A stretch of DNA of 64,000 nucleotides from Xanthobacteraceae bacterium (GTDB lineage Bacteria; Pseudomonadota; Alphaproteobacteria; Rhizobiales; Xanthobacteraceae). Under the pieces are notes generated by a model that worked only from the letters and a program-made list of their open reading frames with translations, did not search any database and was not told the DNA's origin. The stretch is from assembly GCA_022841625.1 (NCBI GenBank), contig JALHRD010000007.1:110072-174071 (forward strand). The letters are read 5' to 3'. The translations under genes were made by a program, and so were the position numbers. Shown in pieces: positions 25,608 to 34,561 of the stretch. The stretch's first letter is position 1. The number at the start of each line of letters is the position of its first letter.

Positions 25608-26693
25608 ATGCTGAAACGCACACTTCTCCTGGTTAGTTCCGCGATCGCGCTTGCCGCCGCATCGCCGGCGTCGGCGCAATTCTACAAAGACAAAACGCTG
25701 ACGCTGCTAGTGAACTATGCCGCCGGTGGCAATGCCGACACTGAAGCGCGGGTGTGGCAGAGGCATCTGTCGCGGCTCATCCCCGGCAATCCCAATGTCA
25801 TCGTCCGCAATCTGCCCGGCGCCGGCGGCGCCAATGCGATGAACCAGCTTGGGCTGGGCATCGCCGGCAGACCGGATGGATTGACGCTTGGCTATTTCAC
25901 CATGAGCGCGACCTCGTCGATCACCGACGATCCTGTCCTGCGGATCAAGGTGCAAGACGTATTCACGCCGATTGCCGCCGGCCGTGGTTGGAACGTGGTC
26001 TATGCCCGCAAGGACATCGTGCCCGGCGGTTACAGCAAGCCGTCCGACTTGTCGAAAGCCAGGGACGTCTTCGCGGGCGGCTATAGCCGCGCCACCTCGC
26101 ACGACACGCGGTTGCGGCTGGCGCTGGAAATCATGAACCTGCCCTACAAGATGGTGACCGGCTTCCAGGGCGCCGGCCATCTCAACTTGGCAATGATCAA
26201 GGGCGAGGTCAATTTCACCGGCAGTTCGATGCCGGCTTTCCAGACCCAGGTGATCCCGCAGATCATCAAGGAAGGCATCGGCGTCGTGTTGTTCCATCAT
26301 CCGGTGATGGGTGCGAACGGCAGGCCCGAGGGCAATCCGCAATTGCTGCAGCAGGGCATCATCACTTTCTATCAGTTCTACCGCGAAGCCTTCGGCAAAG
26401 AACCGGCGGGCGCGAAATATGATGCGCTGTTCCTGATGAATGACATCTCCACCAAGATGCAGCGTGGCATGTTCGTGCCGAAAGGTTCGCCGCCGGAAGC
26501 GGTGGAGGCGTTGCGCGCTGCGTTCCAGGCGGCGGGCCGGGACGAGGCGTTTGGCCGTGACTTTAAGGCGGTCACCGGCGAGGACCCGGACATCGTCGCG
26601 CCTGCGGAAATCGAACTGATCTTCGATCGCATCCGCAAGGTCGATCCGGAGGTCAAGCGCGTGCTGCGCGAGTCGGTCGGGCAGGAGAACTGA
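25608..26693 (+). CDS. TctC-family substrate-binding protein (long form, divergent)
   Basis: A 361-aa periplasmic receptor with signal peptide ending near SPASAQ. Long-form pattern: FYKDKTLTLLVNYAAGGNAD, PGNPNVIVRNLPGAGG, RPDGLTLGYF and MVTGFQGAGHLNLAMIKGEVNFTG. It departs from its relatives: the usual APKDGT reads RPDGLT, and the mid region is longer. GGAGAA precedes the ATG at 25608. It ends 2 bases from the convergent SLOG-like gene. Confidence 0.85.
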   Translation: MLKRTLLLVSSAIALAAASPASAQFYKDKTLTLLVNYAAGGNADTEARVWQRHLSRLIPGNPNVIVRNLPGAGGANAMNQLGLGIAGRPDGLTLGYFTMSATSSITDDPVLRIKVQDVFTPIAAGRGWNVVYARKDIVPGGYSKPSDLSKARDVFAGGYSRATSHDTRLRLALEIMNLPYKMVTGFQGAGHLNLAMIKGEVNFTGSSMPAFQTQVIPQIIKEGIGVVLFHHPVMGANGRPEGNPQLLQQGIITFYQFYREAFGKEPAGAKYDALFLMNDISTKMQRGMFVPKGSPPEAVEALRAAFQAAGRDEAFGRDFKAVTGEDPDIVAPAEIELIFDRIRKVDPEVKRVLRESVGQEN

Positions 26694-26695
26694 TT

Positions 26696-27400
26696 TTAGC
26701 TTTGGGCGGCGGTCGCCGCCGACAGGATCGGGTCAAGCACGGCCTGCAGGGTCCGCTCGCTCCATGGTTCGCTTGCGCGGATCGGACGGTTATTCGCAAT
26801 GGTTTCGATCAGCGCGATCGGGTGGTCGGCGCCGGTCGCAAGCCACACCACCGGCGTCCCACCTTCCACCGCATCTTTCACGATTTCGCCGGTGCCGCCG
26901 GGCCGCGGTGCTTCGCCGTCCCACACCGCGATGAGCAAATCGATCTGTTGCAGCATGAAACGCCCGCACAGAAGATAAGCCTGGTCGCGCGGACCCGTCA
27001 GCGTTGGGAGTTCGGTCACGACCGCGGCGCGCGCGAGGCTTGCAAGAAATTCACCGCGCATGTCGCGGCTGTCGCCGGCCGCCGAGCGCTCGAAGTCCTT
27101 GAGGTATTCATCTTTCGGAAACGGCAGGATCGCTTCAACGATCCAATCCGAGGGACAAGCGGCGGTCGCGATCTGATCGGCGCCCTCGGCAAAGCCGGAC
27201 ATCAGGTGAATGCGGTAGGGCTTGCCGCTGCCTTTGACGGACTGATTGGCGGCCTTCGCGACCGTGGCCTCGATCGCCGCAAATACTTCGCGCAATTGCT
27301 GGACGATGCGCGGCATATCGGCCGGCAAGAACTTGTTCGGCCGATGTCCGGTAATGCCGACACGCAAAGTCAATTGCGGCTTTTGCGGATGATCGGTCAT
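26696..27400 (-). CDS. SLOG-like Rossmann-fold protein
   Basis: A 234-aa protein with the look of a SLOG (nucleotide-sensing Rossmann) domain: VGITGHRPNKF at residues 14-24, MSGFAEGADQIATAA near 67-81, DLLIAVWDGEAPRPGG and GTGEIVKDAVEGGTPVVWLA. Such domains bind nucleotide-derived ligands and occur in signalling and anti-phage proteins, often fused to other modules. Here it stands alone, so it may be a domain-only sensor or a shortened relative. Its ATG is 3 bases after the TctC stop, making it the last gene of a six-gene catabolic operon, an odd place for a sensor. The assignment rests on motif reading only. Confidence 0.65.
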   Translation of the reverse strand: MTDHPQKPQLTLRVGITGHRPNKFLPADMPRIVQQLREVFAAIEATVAKAANQSVKGSGKPYRIHLMSGFAEGADQIATAACPSDWIVEAILPFPKDEYLKDFERSAAGDSRDMRGEFLASLARAAVVTELPTLTGPRDQAYLLCGRFMLQQIDLLIAVWDGEAPRPGGTGEIVKDAVEGGTPVVWLATGADHPIALIETIANNRPIRASEPWSERTLQAVLDPILSAATAAQS

Positions 27401-27403
27401 CGG

Positions 27404-28432
27404 TTATTTGGCGCCCGTCGGTGCGAGCAACTGCCGCGCCCGTGCCACCACGTCGGCGGGAATGGCAACGAGTTGCCGCGTGAGCGCCGCGAGTTCTTCG
27501 CCTTCGATCGGCTCGACCTCGACGGTTCGCAATTGCGCTTCGCGACGGAATTCCGGATCTTTCATCGTATCCATGAAGGCGCGGCGCAGCGCGGCGACCC
27601 GATCCGCCGGAACCCCGGGCGGCGTAAAGAATGGCCGGCCATAAGCTTCGCGCGAGTATAAGATCTGCAGGATCTGCCGGTCGGCTTCGGTCTTGCCCAG
27701 CGGCATCATCGGTACCGTGGCGAGCTCGGGATCGGTGGTCGGACTGTATTTTGCCACCACATTGATTTGCTTGTCGCGCAGGAGATCGCCGTAGCTGGTC
27801 TTGGCGCTGCCCCAGGCCAGCGCGACATTCGAATGCACCTCGCCGCGTTGCATCGCGAGCTTGATCGCGCCGGCGCCGACATAGCCGCTGACGACCTTGA
27901 ATTTGGTGCCCAGCAGCGCGTTGAGCACGATTGGGAAGTCGCGGGTCGCGCTGCCGGGAGCGGACGCGCCGACAATCATCTCCTTGGTGAAGACATCGTC
28001 GATGGTCCGCACCGGCGCTTCGTGCCATACCACCATCACCTCGATTTCACGGCTGGTGCTGCCAATGAAGATAAAGCGCGTCGGGTCGAAATGCGCGGCC
28101 TCCGGCGAGAGCAATGGCGTCGTCGGCATGCCGTTGCTGGCAAGGCCGAACAGCGTGCCGTCCTGCGGCGCGACCTTATACATCTGATTGGCCAGCCGCA
28201 GACTGCCGCCGCCCGGCACGTTCTGCACGATCAGATTAGGCGCGCCGGGGATGTATTTGCCCATGAAACGAGCGACGGTGCGTCCGACCACGTCGTAGCC
28301 GCCGCCCGGCTCGGAGCCGATCTGGAGCGTGACGGTCTTGCCGCGATAAAAGTCGGCGACCGAGGTTTGGGCCGATGCGCTGGAGCAGCCGAGCAGCAGA
28401 GCGGGCAAAATATATTTAGCAACACCGTGCAT
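27404..28432 (-). CDS. TctC-family substrate-binding protein (long form)
   Basis: A 342-aa exported receptor. The N terminus ends LLLGCSSASAQ, which could be cut as a signal peptide after SASAQ or lipidated at the Cys. Motifs are FYRGKTVTLQIGSEPGGGYD, PGAPNLIVQNVPGGGSLRLA, APQDGTLFG, GTKFKVVSGYVGAGAIKLA and MQRGEVHSNVALAWG. The ATG at 28432 is chosen because GAGGAG lies 7 bases before it; in-frame ATGs at 28462 and 28450 lack this. It follows a deacetylase-like gene in the operon. Confidence 0.88.
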   Translation of the reverse strand: MHGVAKYILPALLLGCSSASAQTSVADFYRGKTVTLQIGSEPGGGYDVVGRTVARFMGKYIPGAPNLIVQNVPGGGSLRLANQMYKVAPQDGTLFGLASNGMPTTPLLSPEAAHFDPTRFIFIGSTSREIEVMVVWHEAPVRTIDDVFTKEMIVGASAPGSATRDFPIVLNALLGTKFKVVSGYVGAGAIKLAMQRGEVHSNVALAWGSAKTSYGDLLRDKQINVVAKYSPTTDPELATVPMMPLGKTEADRQILQILYSREAYGRPFFTPPGVPADRVAALRRAFMDTMKDPEFRREAQLRTVEVEPIEGEELAALTRQLVAIPADVVARARQLLAPTGAK

Positions 28433-28485
28433 GCGTTGTCTCCTCAGCATGAGGCCGTTCAAAGCCCCCGACCAGCTTCACCGCG

Positions 28486-29445
28486 TCATGTCCTGCGGTA
28501 ACTCAGAGCTTCCTTCTCGGCTTCTTCGCCACCCAGTCCGATCTGCAAACCGTAATATTTGTCGGAGTTCACCGCCTCCGGGTAGAACGTGGCGAGGTCG
28601 TGTTCAGGATAGTGCTGCAGCATCCAGTCGGCAATTTCGCCGCGGGTGGCGATCCATACTTTGGGGCGGCTCTTGACGTAGCGGATCAGTTCCTCAACCA
28701 CGCGGGTCCGGTGGCCATGCGCAATGATCGGGTGCGTGCCATAGGCCAGCATCTTGGGATGGCCGCGCTGGCCTTCGTCATAAAGCGCGTCGAAACAGTC
28801 GCGCCACATGCCGGCGACATCACGTGGGGTATTGGCGCCCTTATAGGTCGAGAAATCCGAGATCGCATAGCTCGTCATTCCGACCACCTTGCGGTTGCCG
28901 TAACGGATGATGAACGGCACGTCGGCATTGCGCAGCCCGACCACGAATTTGAATCCGCGTTCCGCGCACATCGGATAGCTCTCGGCCGTGACGTGCCCGC
29001 CCGGGCTGGAGAAGCCGTTTGTCTTGATGCCGAGCTTGCCGAACGCCGCGACGGTGTCGTCAATCGATTTCGCCTGTTCCGCGACGGTCATGTCGTAGAA
29101 ATAATTGTGCTCCCAGCCCTGCACGATGAACTCATGGCCCTCCGCCGCGACTTGCTGGGCGAGCTCGGGAAACAGCGTCACGGTGTGGCCGTCGGCATAG
29201 CAGCTGGTCTTGATGTCGTACCGTTTCCACATGTCGAGCAGGCGTTGCATGCCGCCGGTTTCGGCGAAAGCATGCTCGTAGATCCAGCGCATGCCGCGGG
29301 CATATTTCGCGTCCGCCGGCACGCGCTCGGAGGTGACCTGGTTGTTCTGGTTGGTTCCGAGCCGGCGTTCCCAGGTCTCCCACGACATGTTGAAGACGAC
29401 AGCGATATGGGCGCCATTCGGCCAGGCAAATTTGCACTTGTACAT
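28486..29445 (-). CDS. Polysaccharide deacetylase-like hydrolase
   Basis: A 319-aa NodB-homology (carbohydrate esterase 4-like) protein with no signal peptide, so cytoplasmic. Recognisable pieces are AVVFNMSWETW (in place of the usual TFDD), KTSCYADGHTVTLFPELAQQ, GHEFIVQGWEHNYFYDM and TNGFSSPGGHVTAESYPM. Cytoplasmic members of this branch often act on C-N bonds of small molecules such as allantoin or cyclic imides, not on polysaccharide. GGAGG lies 7 bases before the ATG at 29445. Confidence 0.82.
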   Translation of the reverse strand: MYKCKFAWPNGAHIAVVFNMSWETWERRLGTNQNNQVTSERVPADAKYARGMRWIYEHAFAETGGMQRLLDMWKRYDIKTSCYADGHTVTLFPELAQQVAAEGHEFIVQGWEHNYFYDMTVAEQAKSIDDTVAAFGKLGIKTNGFSSPGGHVTAESYPMCAERGFKFVVGLRNADVPFIIRYGNRKVVGMTSYAISDFSTYKGANTPRDVAGMWRDCFDALYDEGQRGHPKMLAYGTHPIIAHGHRTRVVEELIRYVKSRPKVWIATRGEIADWMLQHYPEHDLATFYPEAVNSDKYYGLQIGLGGEEAEKEALSYRRT

Positions 29446-29471
29446 CGGTTGTCCTCCGAAAGCGGGCGGTC

Positions 29472-31145
29472 TCACACCAGCCGCGTTTTGTCCTGGTTGG
29501 CAGACGGTGCGTGGGCGTCGCGGCTGACGCGCACGTCGATCAGCGCCGGCATGTTGGATTTGAGCGCGTCGCGTACCGCGTCGCCGAGATCGGCGCCGTT
29601 CTCGACGCGGGTGCCATGCGCACCAAAGGCGCGCGCCACCGCCGCGAAATCGACGTCGCGATAGTCGCAGACCTCGGTGATCACGCGCTTGTAATGGCTT
29701 TCCTGGTGGTGGCGCTCTGATGCCAGGCTGGCATTGTTCAACACCACCGCGACAATCGGAATGTTACAGCGCAGCGCAGTCTCGAATTCGGCGATGTGAT
29801 AGAGCATGCCGCCGTCGCCAGTGACGGCGACCGTGCGCCGTTGCGGCGTCGCCAGCGCGGCGCCCATGGCGCCGGGGAACACCCAGCCGAGCGATCCATT
29901 GGCGCGCACCATGCTGCGGCCAGCCTTGACCGGAAACAGTCCCCCGACCCAGCCGCCATGGGCGCCGGTGTCGGCGGCGATCAGATCCTCCGGCGCCATT
30001 GCCTTGCGCAGCGATGCGATCACCGCGGCGGGATGGATGCCGTCATTGGGCTTTTCCTCGGCCAGGCGGTCGGCGTGGCCGCGCCAGGTACCAACGCGCT
30101 TGCCGATCTCCTTGGCCCAGCCGGTGCGCGCTCGGCGCAGCTTGCGCGCGTCAATCGATGCCAGCGCCGCTTCCAAGGTGAGCTTGGCATCGCCAATGAC
30201 GCCGAGTTCGGTCGGGTAGTTGTGTCCGATGACGTCGGGATCGGAATCGATCTGTAGCAGCCGCTTCTCGCCGAACGGCAGAGTCCAGCGATGGGTCGCA
30301 AGCCCGCCGAGCCGGGTGCCGATCGCAAGGATCATGTCGGCGTCACGAACGGCGTCGTTGCCGACCTTTGACGAGTTGCGGCCGATGACGCCGACCGCGA
30401 GATCGTGGCCTGCATCGATTGCGCCCTTGCCGCCGAGCGTGGTTGCGACCGGGATGCTGAGCGCGTCGGCGAATGTGGTGACCGCGTCCCAGGCTTGCGA
30501 AATGATCACGCCACCGCCGGCCACGATTAACGGCCGTTCGCTTTGCAGTAGCAAGTCGACCAGACGCGTGACCTGCGCGCTGTCAGGCACCACGCGGCGG
30601 TCATTGACATGGCCGACGTCTTTTTCGCGATAGGCGTCACGCGGATCGGCCTTGTCGCGGAACATATTGGCCGGGATTTCGAGATGCACCGGGCCAGGCG
30701 GCGTGCCGGTCGCAACGCGGATCGCCGCGCGCAGCATCGCCGCGGCGCGATCGGGCGACGACACGGTCTTGTTCCAACGGGTAACGCCGACATGCAGCGG
30801 CAGCCCATCGAGCTCCTGGTATTCGAAGCGGTCGCGCGAGCTCATCGCAATCGATGAAGTCAGCGAGATCACCGGGCTGAGCGCCCAATAAGCGTCGGCG
30901 AGTGCGCCCGCGACATTGGACACGCCCGGCCCGCGCTGGCCATAGACGAAGCCTGGCTTGCCTGTGACGCGCGCATAGCCGTCGGCCATGTAGACCGCGC
31001 CGCTTTCGCTGCGGCAATTGATCAGCTTGATGCCGGCATCATGCAGCGACATCCACAATTCGTGGTCACCGCCCATCATGCAGAAGAAATGCCGCGTGTC
31101 GTAGGCAAGCAGCGTTTTGGCGACGATTTCGGAAACGGTGGTCAT
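29472..31145 (-). CDS. ThDP-dependent enzyme (acetolactate synthase-like)
   Basis: A 557-aa three-domain ThDP enzyme of the acetolactate synthase / benzoylformate decarboxylase family. The catalytic Glu47 is in RSESGAVYMADGYARVTGKPG; the central domain has RPLIVAGGGVIIS; and the cofactor site is VTGDGGMLYHIAEFE with VAVVLNNASLASE. No regulatory subunit or FAD evidence is seen. The ATG at 31145 lies one base after the class II aldolase stop. Context (aldolase, PrpD-like protein, TctC) points to carboligation or decarboxylation of a 2-oxo acid from an imported compound. Confidence 0.88.
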   Translation of the reverse strand: MTTVSEIVAKTLLAYDTRHFFCMMGGDHELWMSLHDAGIKLINCRSESGAVYMADGYARVTGKPGFVYGQRGPGVSNVAGALADAYWALSPVISLTSSIAMSSRDRFEYQELDGLPLHVGVTRWNKTVSSPDRAAAMLRAAIRVATGTPPGPVHLEIPANMFRDKADPRDAYREKDVGHVNDRRVVPDSAQVTRLVDLLLQSERPLIVAGGGVIISQAWDAVTTFADALSIPVATTLGGKGAIDAGHDLAVGVIGRNSSKVGNDAVRDADMILAIGTRLGGLATHRWTLPFGEKRLLQIDSDPDVIGHNYPTELGVIGDAKLTLEAALASIDARKLRRARTGWAKEIGKRVGTWRGHADRLAEEKPNDGIHPAAVIASLRKAMAPEDLIAADTGAHGGWVGGLFPVKAGRSMVRANGSLGWVFPGAMGAALATPQRRTVAVTGDGGMLYHIAEFETALRCNIPIVAVVLNNASLASERHHQESHYKRVITEVCDYRDVDFAAVARAFGAHGTRVENGADLGDAVRDALKSNMPALIDVRVSRDAHAPSANQDKTRLV

Positions 31146-31146
31146 T

Positions 31147-31944
31147 TCAGCGCTTGCGTTTGCCGGAGGCGCCCATCGCCTCCGAGACCAGCAGCTCCCA
31201 AATGCGATCGCTGCCATGGCCGGGACGTACGCGGGTACGGGCGGCATTCATGATTTCGGCTTCCTCGGGCGCAAGATATTTGATCGGCCCGCCCAGCATC
31301 TTGGCTTGCAACAGCAACTTGGCGTTGGCCTCGGTATAGATCGCGCGATAGACCGCGTCGCGCACGGTCGCGGCGACCACCGCGTTGCCGTGGCCGCGCA
31401 ACAGCACCACCGAATTATTACCCAGCTTCTCCGCCAGCGCGCGCCCAAGCGCGGGGGTGGAAATCAGCAGGTCGGTCCAGCCGGCGGCGTCGCGGGTGTC
31501 GAACACCGGCACTTCGGGATAGAAGAAGCCGGCCCGGATCGGCCGCAGCGGTTCATGGGTGACGCTGAACGGCACCACCGTCGGCGAATGGGTGTGCACC
31601 ACCGAATGAACGTCCGGCCGCGCCCGGTAGATTTCCGAATGAATGAAGCGCTCGGAGTAGATCGGCGGGGCCTTGGCTTTGATCGGCTCGCCATCCAGGC
31701 CGAATTCCAAAATGTCGGCGGCGACCACCAGCCCCGGCGCGCGCGCCCGCGACAGCAGGAAGCGGTTGGGATCGCGTGGATCGCGGGCGCTGAGGTGGCC
31801 GAAGCCATCAACCACGCCTTCGTTATAGAGAATCCGGTTGCCGGCCACGAGATCGGCGATCACGGCCTTTAGCGTGCCACTCGATCCATTGCTTTTCGGC
31901 GCGCGGCTTTTCGGGTTGCCGGCCGCCTGTCTGCTTTTTGCCAC
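31147..31944 (-). CDS. Class II aldolase/adducin family protein
   Basis: A 265-aa metal-dependent aldolase or decarboxylase. Metal-binding His pairs are visible in SVVHTHSPTVVPFS and VVLLRGHGNAVV, with the N-terminal GVVDGFGHLSARDP typical of the HPCD/fuculose-phosphate aldolase group. The start is taken as GTG at 31944, 6 bases after GGAG. An open frame reaches 32013, but that would overlap the PrpD-like gene and lacks an SD. The N terminus is basic and low in structure (KSRQAAGNPKSRAPKS). Confidence 0.85.
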   Translation of the reverse strand: MAKSRQAAGNPKSRAPKSNGSSGTLKAVIADLVAGNRILYNEGVVDGFGHLSARDPRDPNRFLLSRARAPGLVVAADILEFGLDGEPIKAKAPPIYSERFIHSEIYRARPDVHSVVHTHSPTVVPFSVTHEPLRPIRAGFFYPEVPVFDTRDAAGWTDLLISTPALGRALAEKLGNNSVVLLRGHGNAVVAATVRDAVYRAIYTEANAKLLLQAKMLGGPIKYLAPEEAEIMNAARTRVRPGHGSDRIWELLVSEAMGASGKRKR

Positions 31945-31964
31945 CCGATACTCCGTGTTGTTGC

Positions 31965-33293
31965 TCAGCGATCGACGCACAAATACCACAGGGCGTCGGC
32001 GAGTTCCTTGCATGCGGCGTCGCTGTCGAAGCCGGCGAGGCCGATGGCCATGATTGTATCCGGCGGCGAATGCCCGGCCATGAAAGATAAGACCTTGGCC
32101 GCTTTCTGTCTCAGCGCAGCGTCGTCAAGCGCGCGGCCGGGATCGCCCGTGGCGGCGGTGACGCGCTTGCGCAGCGTCTTTGCGCCGACGCTGACCTCGA
32201 TCTCGGCCGGGAAATTCGCCGGAAAAAATTCGAGAAGGGATTCGTCGGCGACGATCTCAACCTTGCCGGTAAAGGTGAGAGCGGCTGTCTCCGCCATCGC
32301 GTCGGCGCGCTCGATGTCGTGCAGCCGCTCGCGACGATAGGCGGCAAGACCCATTTGGAACGCGGCGCTGACAATGGTTGAGGCGCGCGCGCCGGCTTCC
32401 GGTTTCATTGCGACCATGCGGACGTAGGGCGGCGGCACGCGCATGACGACTTTGGTGATGGCGTCCGCCGATACGCCCTCGTCGAGGATGGTCGTGAACG
32501 CCTCGATCGCCGCTATCGCCTGCTTGGCCGAGCAGAACGGTTTGAGCGTCATTTGCGGATAGATGCTGCCGGCGCCGAGGCCCGTCGTCAGCGCATCGAT
32601 TTTCGCATCGATGCCGTGCGCGTCCTTGAGCCACGGTCCGTCAAGCAAGGCGGGATCGCCGCCGACGCCGTCCTTGGCGGCCTGCGCGGCGCGCACGCCA
32701 TTGGCCACTGCCATCGCCAGGATCATCGAACGGCCCGGCAGCGCACCGTGAAAACGTCCGGAGCGTCCGGCTGACAGCATCAGCGCGAGCGATAAAGCAT
32801 GCGTGGTCTGCGCCTCGGTCAGCCGCATCATGCGCGCGGCAATCGCGGCCGCGCCCAGCGGGGCGGTGAAATAAGTCGGCCATAATCCGCGATAGAGAAT
32901 GCGCGCGCCGTCGATGGCGACGCCAAGCCGCGTCATCAATTCGGTGCCGACCCAAATCGCGCTCGCCACGGTGTCGGCATCGCATGCGCCGTACTCGCCA
33001 GCCAGCGTCAGGGCGGTCGGCACCGTCACCGACGACGGCGTGGTGCAGGAGCGGGTGTGGATGTCGTCGATCTCGGTGTGGCGGACCACGGCGGCCAGCA
33101 TGCCGGCGGCGTCGGCGAGCGAGGTTCGCGGCAGCGCCCGCTGCAGGGCTTGGCCTTCGGTGGTCTGCGCACCGGCAACCGCGGCAAGCAGCGTATCGGC
33201 GACGTGCCGCCGCAGCATGGCGCGTTCCGTTTCCGGCAGCGCGGCCGCGGAAGCCCGGGTGACAAAGGCTGCCAGTTCCCCGATCACGCCCAT
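31965..33293 (-). CDS. MmgE/PrpD family protein (second paralogue)
   Basis: A 442-aa relative of 2-methylcitrate dehydratase and the first gene of the minus-strand operon down to 26696. Landmarks are HVADTLLAAVAGA, HTEIDDIHTRSCTTPSSV, AIWVGTELMTRLGVA, and PFCSAKQAIAAIEAF where the first PrpD here has KPNPCCRHIQPAVEA. It differs clearly from the copy at 6634, so the two probably act on different acids. Confidence 0.85.
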   Translation of the reverse strand: MGVIGELAAFVTRASAAALPETERAMLRRHVADTLLAAVAGAQTTEGQALQRALPRTSLADAAGMLAAVVRHTEIDDIHTRSCTTPSSVTVPTALTLAGEYGACDADTVASAIWVGTELMTRLGVAIDGARILYRGLWPTYFTAPLGAAAIAARMMRLTEAQTTHALSLALMLSAGRSGRFHGALPGRSMILAMAVANGVRAAQAAKDGVGGDPALLDGPWLKDAHGIDAKIDALTTGLGAGSIYPQMTLKPFCSAKQAIAAIEAFTTILDEGVSADAITKVVMRVPPPYVRMVAMKPEAGARASTIVSAAFQMGLAAYRRERLHDIERADAMAETAALTFTGKVEIVADESLLEFFPANFPAEIEVSVGAKTLRKRVTAATGDPGRALDDAALRQKAAKVLSFMAGHSPPDTIMAIGLAGFDSDAACKELADALWYLCVDR

Positions 33294-33367
33294 GAACGCT
33301 CCCGCGCGGGCTGCTTGACAGGTCGCCGGCCGCAGACCAACGATTGGCGAAATTTGGGGAGTCGATG

Positions 33368-34423
33368 ATGCAGATCGGCCTGTTCTCGAACGGCAACCGC
33401 AACAATGCGCTGGCGAAGACCAGCTATGACGAAGACTTGCATGAGATCATCCTAGCCGATCGCCTTGGAATTTCGGAAGCCTGGATCAGCGAGCATGGCA
33501 CGTTTTTGGCCTATCAACGGCCGGATCAGTTGCCTTCGGCCGACCTGTTGATTTGCAAGGCTGCCGCGCTGACCAAGCAGATCAGGATGGGGCCCGGCAT
33601 CCGGCCGCTGCCGTTCTTTCATCCGCTGCAAATCGCGACCGATTGCGCGGTCTGTGACCATCTCACCGGCGGACGCTACATTGCTGGCTTCGGCGTCGGC
33701 ATCAACGCCCAAAGCAATAAGCAGCGCGGCACCCTGATCCACGATCCGCGCACCATGTTCCGCGAGGCGGTGGACCTGATCCTCAAGGCCTGGGCGGCGC
33801 CCGCGCCATTCGATTGGAACGGCAAGGTCTGGCAGGGCGAACAGTGGCACATCATTCCGAAGCCGATGACCAAGCTTGAAGTCGGGATTGCCTGTAGCCG
33901 CAGCGACACCACGCTGGAACTGACCGCAGAGAAGGGGTTCCTGCCATTGATGAGCTGGACGCCGACGGTGGCGCAGATCCGCGAGATGATCGACATCTAT
34001 ATGCGCTCCGAGCACAAACAGGGCGCGGCGCCGGCGCGCAGCCGGGTGCGGGTCGGCCGCGTGGTCTATGTCTGCGACTCCGTGGGCGAAGCCAAGCGCG
34101 ACCTGCGCGATGCCGAACTCGCGCACGCCTATGGCCGCATGCAGCATGTGATTCCGCCGGGCGGCAGCAATGCCGACCTCACCTTTGAGAAACTGATCGA
34201 CCGTGGGTTCTTCATCTGCGGCGATCCCGACACCGTCTATGACGGTATCAAGAACGTCTATGACGAGGTCGGCGGTTTCGGTACTCTGCTGCTGATCTAC
34301 GGCAAGGACTGGGCGACGCGCGAACGGCGTAGCCGTTCGATGGAACGTTTCATGGCCGAGGTGGCGCCGCGGCTTGCCGCGCTCAATCCCGATACGTCGC
34401 GGGTCGCGCGTGCAGCGGAATAG
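33368..34423 (+). CDS. LLM-class flavin-dependent oxidoreductase
   Basis: A 351-aa bacterial-luciferase-like monooxygenase that would use FMNH2 from a separate reductase. The TIM-barrel signature runs from MQIGLFSNGN, through WISEHGTFLAYQRP and IRMGPGIRPLPFFHPLQIA, to GGRYIAGFGVGINAQ. The start at 33368 is preferred because GGGGAG is 6 bases away; an ATG directly before it (33365) is also possible, while the open frame starts with TTG at 33344. It is divergent from the PrpD operon. Confidence 0.88.
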   Translation: MQIGLFSNGNRNNALAKTSYDEDLHEIILADRLGISEAWISEHGTFLAYQRPDQLPSADLLICKAAALTKQIRMGPGIRPLPFFHPLQIATDCAVCDHLTGGRYIAGFGVGINAQSNKQRGTLIHDPRTMFREAVDLILKAWAAPAPFDWNGKVWQGEQWHIIPKPMTKLEVGIACSRSDTTLELTAEKGFLPLMSWTPTVAQIREMIDIYMRSEHKQGAAPARSRVRVGRVVYVCDSVGEAKRDLRDAELAHAYGRMQHVIPPGGSNADLTFEKLIDRGFFICGDPDTVYDGIKNVYDEVGGFGTLLLIYGKDWATRERRSRSMERFMAEVAPRLAALNPDTSRVARAAE

Positions 34424-34459
34424 ATGCGCCGATATTGGCGAGGTGGTGCGGCAAGCTCC

Positions 34460-34554
34460 ACCTCTCCCCGCTTGCGGGGAGAGGTCGGAATTCGCGCGGA
34501 TGCGAGCTTCAGGCAATCCTGATAGAATGCGCGCGAATTCCGGGTGAGGGGGCG
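34460..34554 (+). repeat. Palindromic element, left flank of the DUF559 gene
   Basis: Three parts are seen in order: hairpin ACCTCTCCCCGC-TT-GCGGGGAGAGGT (34460-34485), a second stem GGAATTCGCGCG / CGCGCGAATTCC (34487-34541), then GGGTGAGGGGGCG. The same three parts recur in reverse order and orientation at 34906-34967, so the DUF559 gene is bracketed by inverted copies. Confidence 0.85.
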
Positions 34555-34561
34555 TTTCCAC

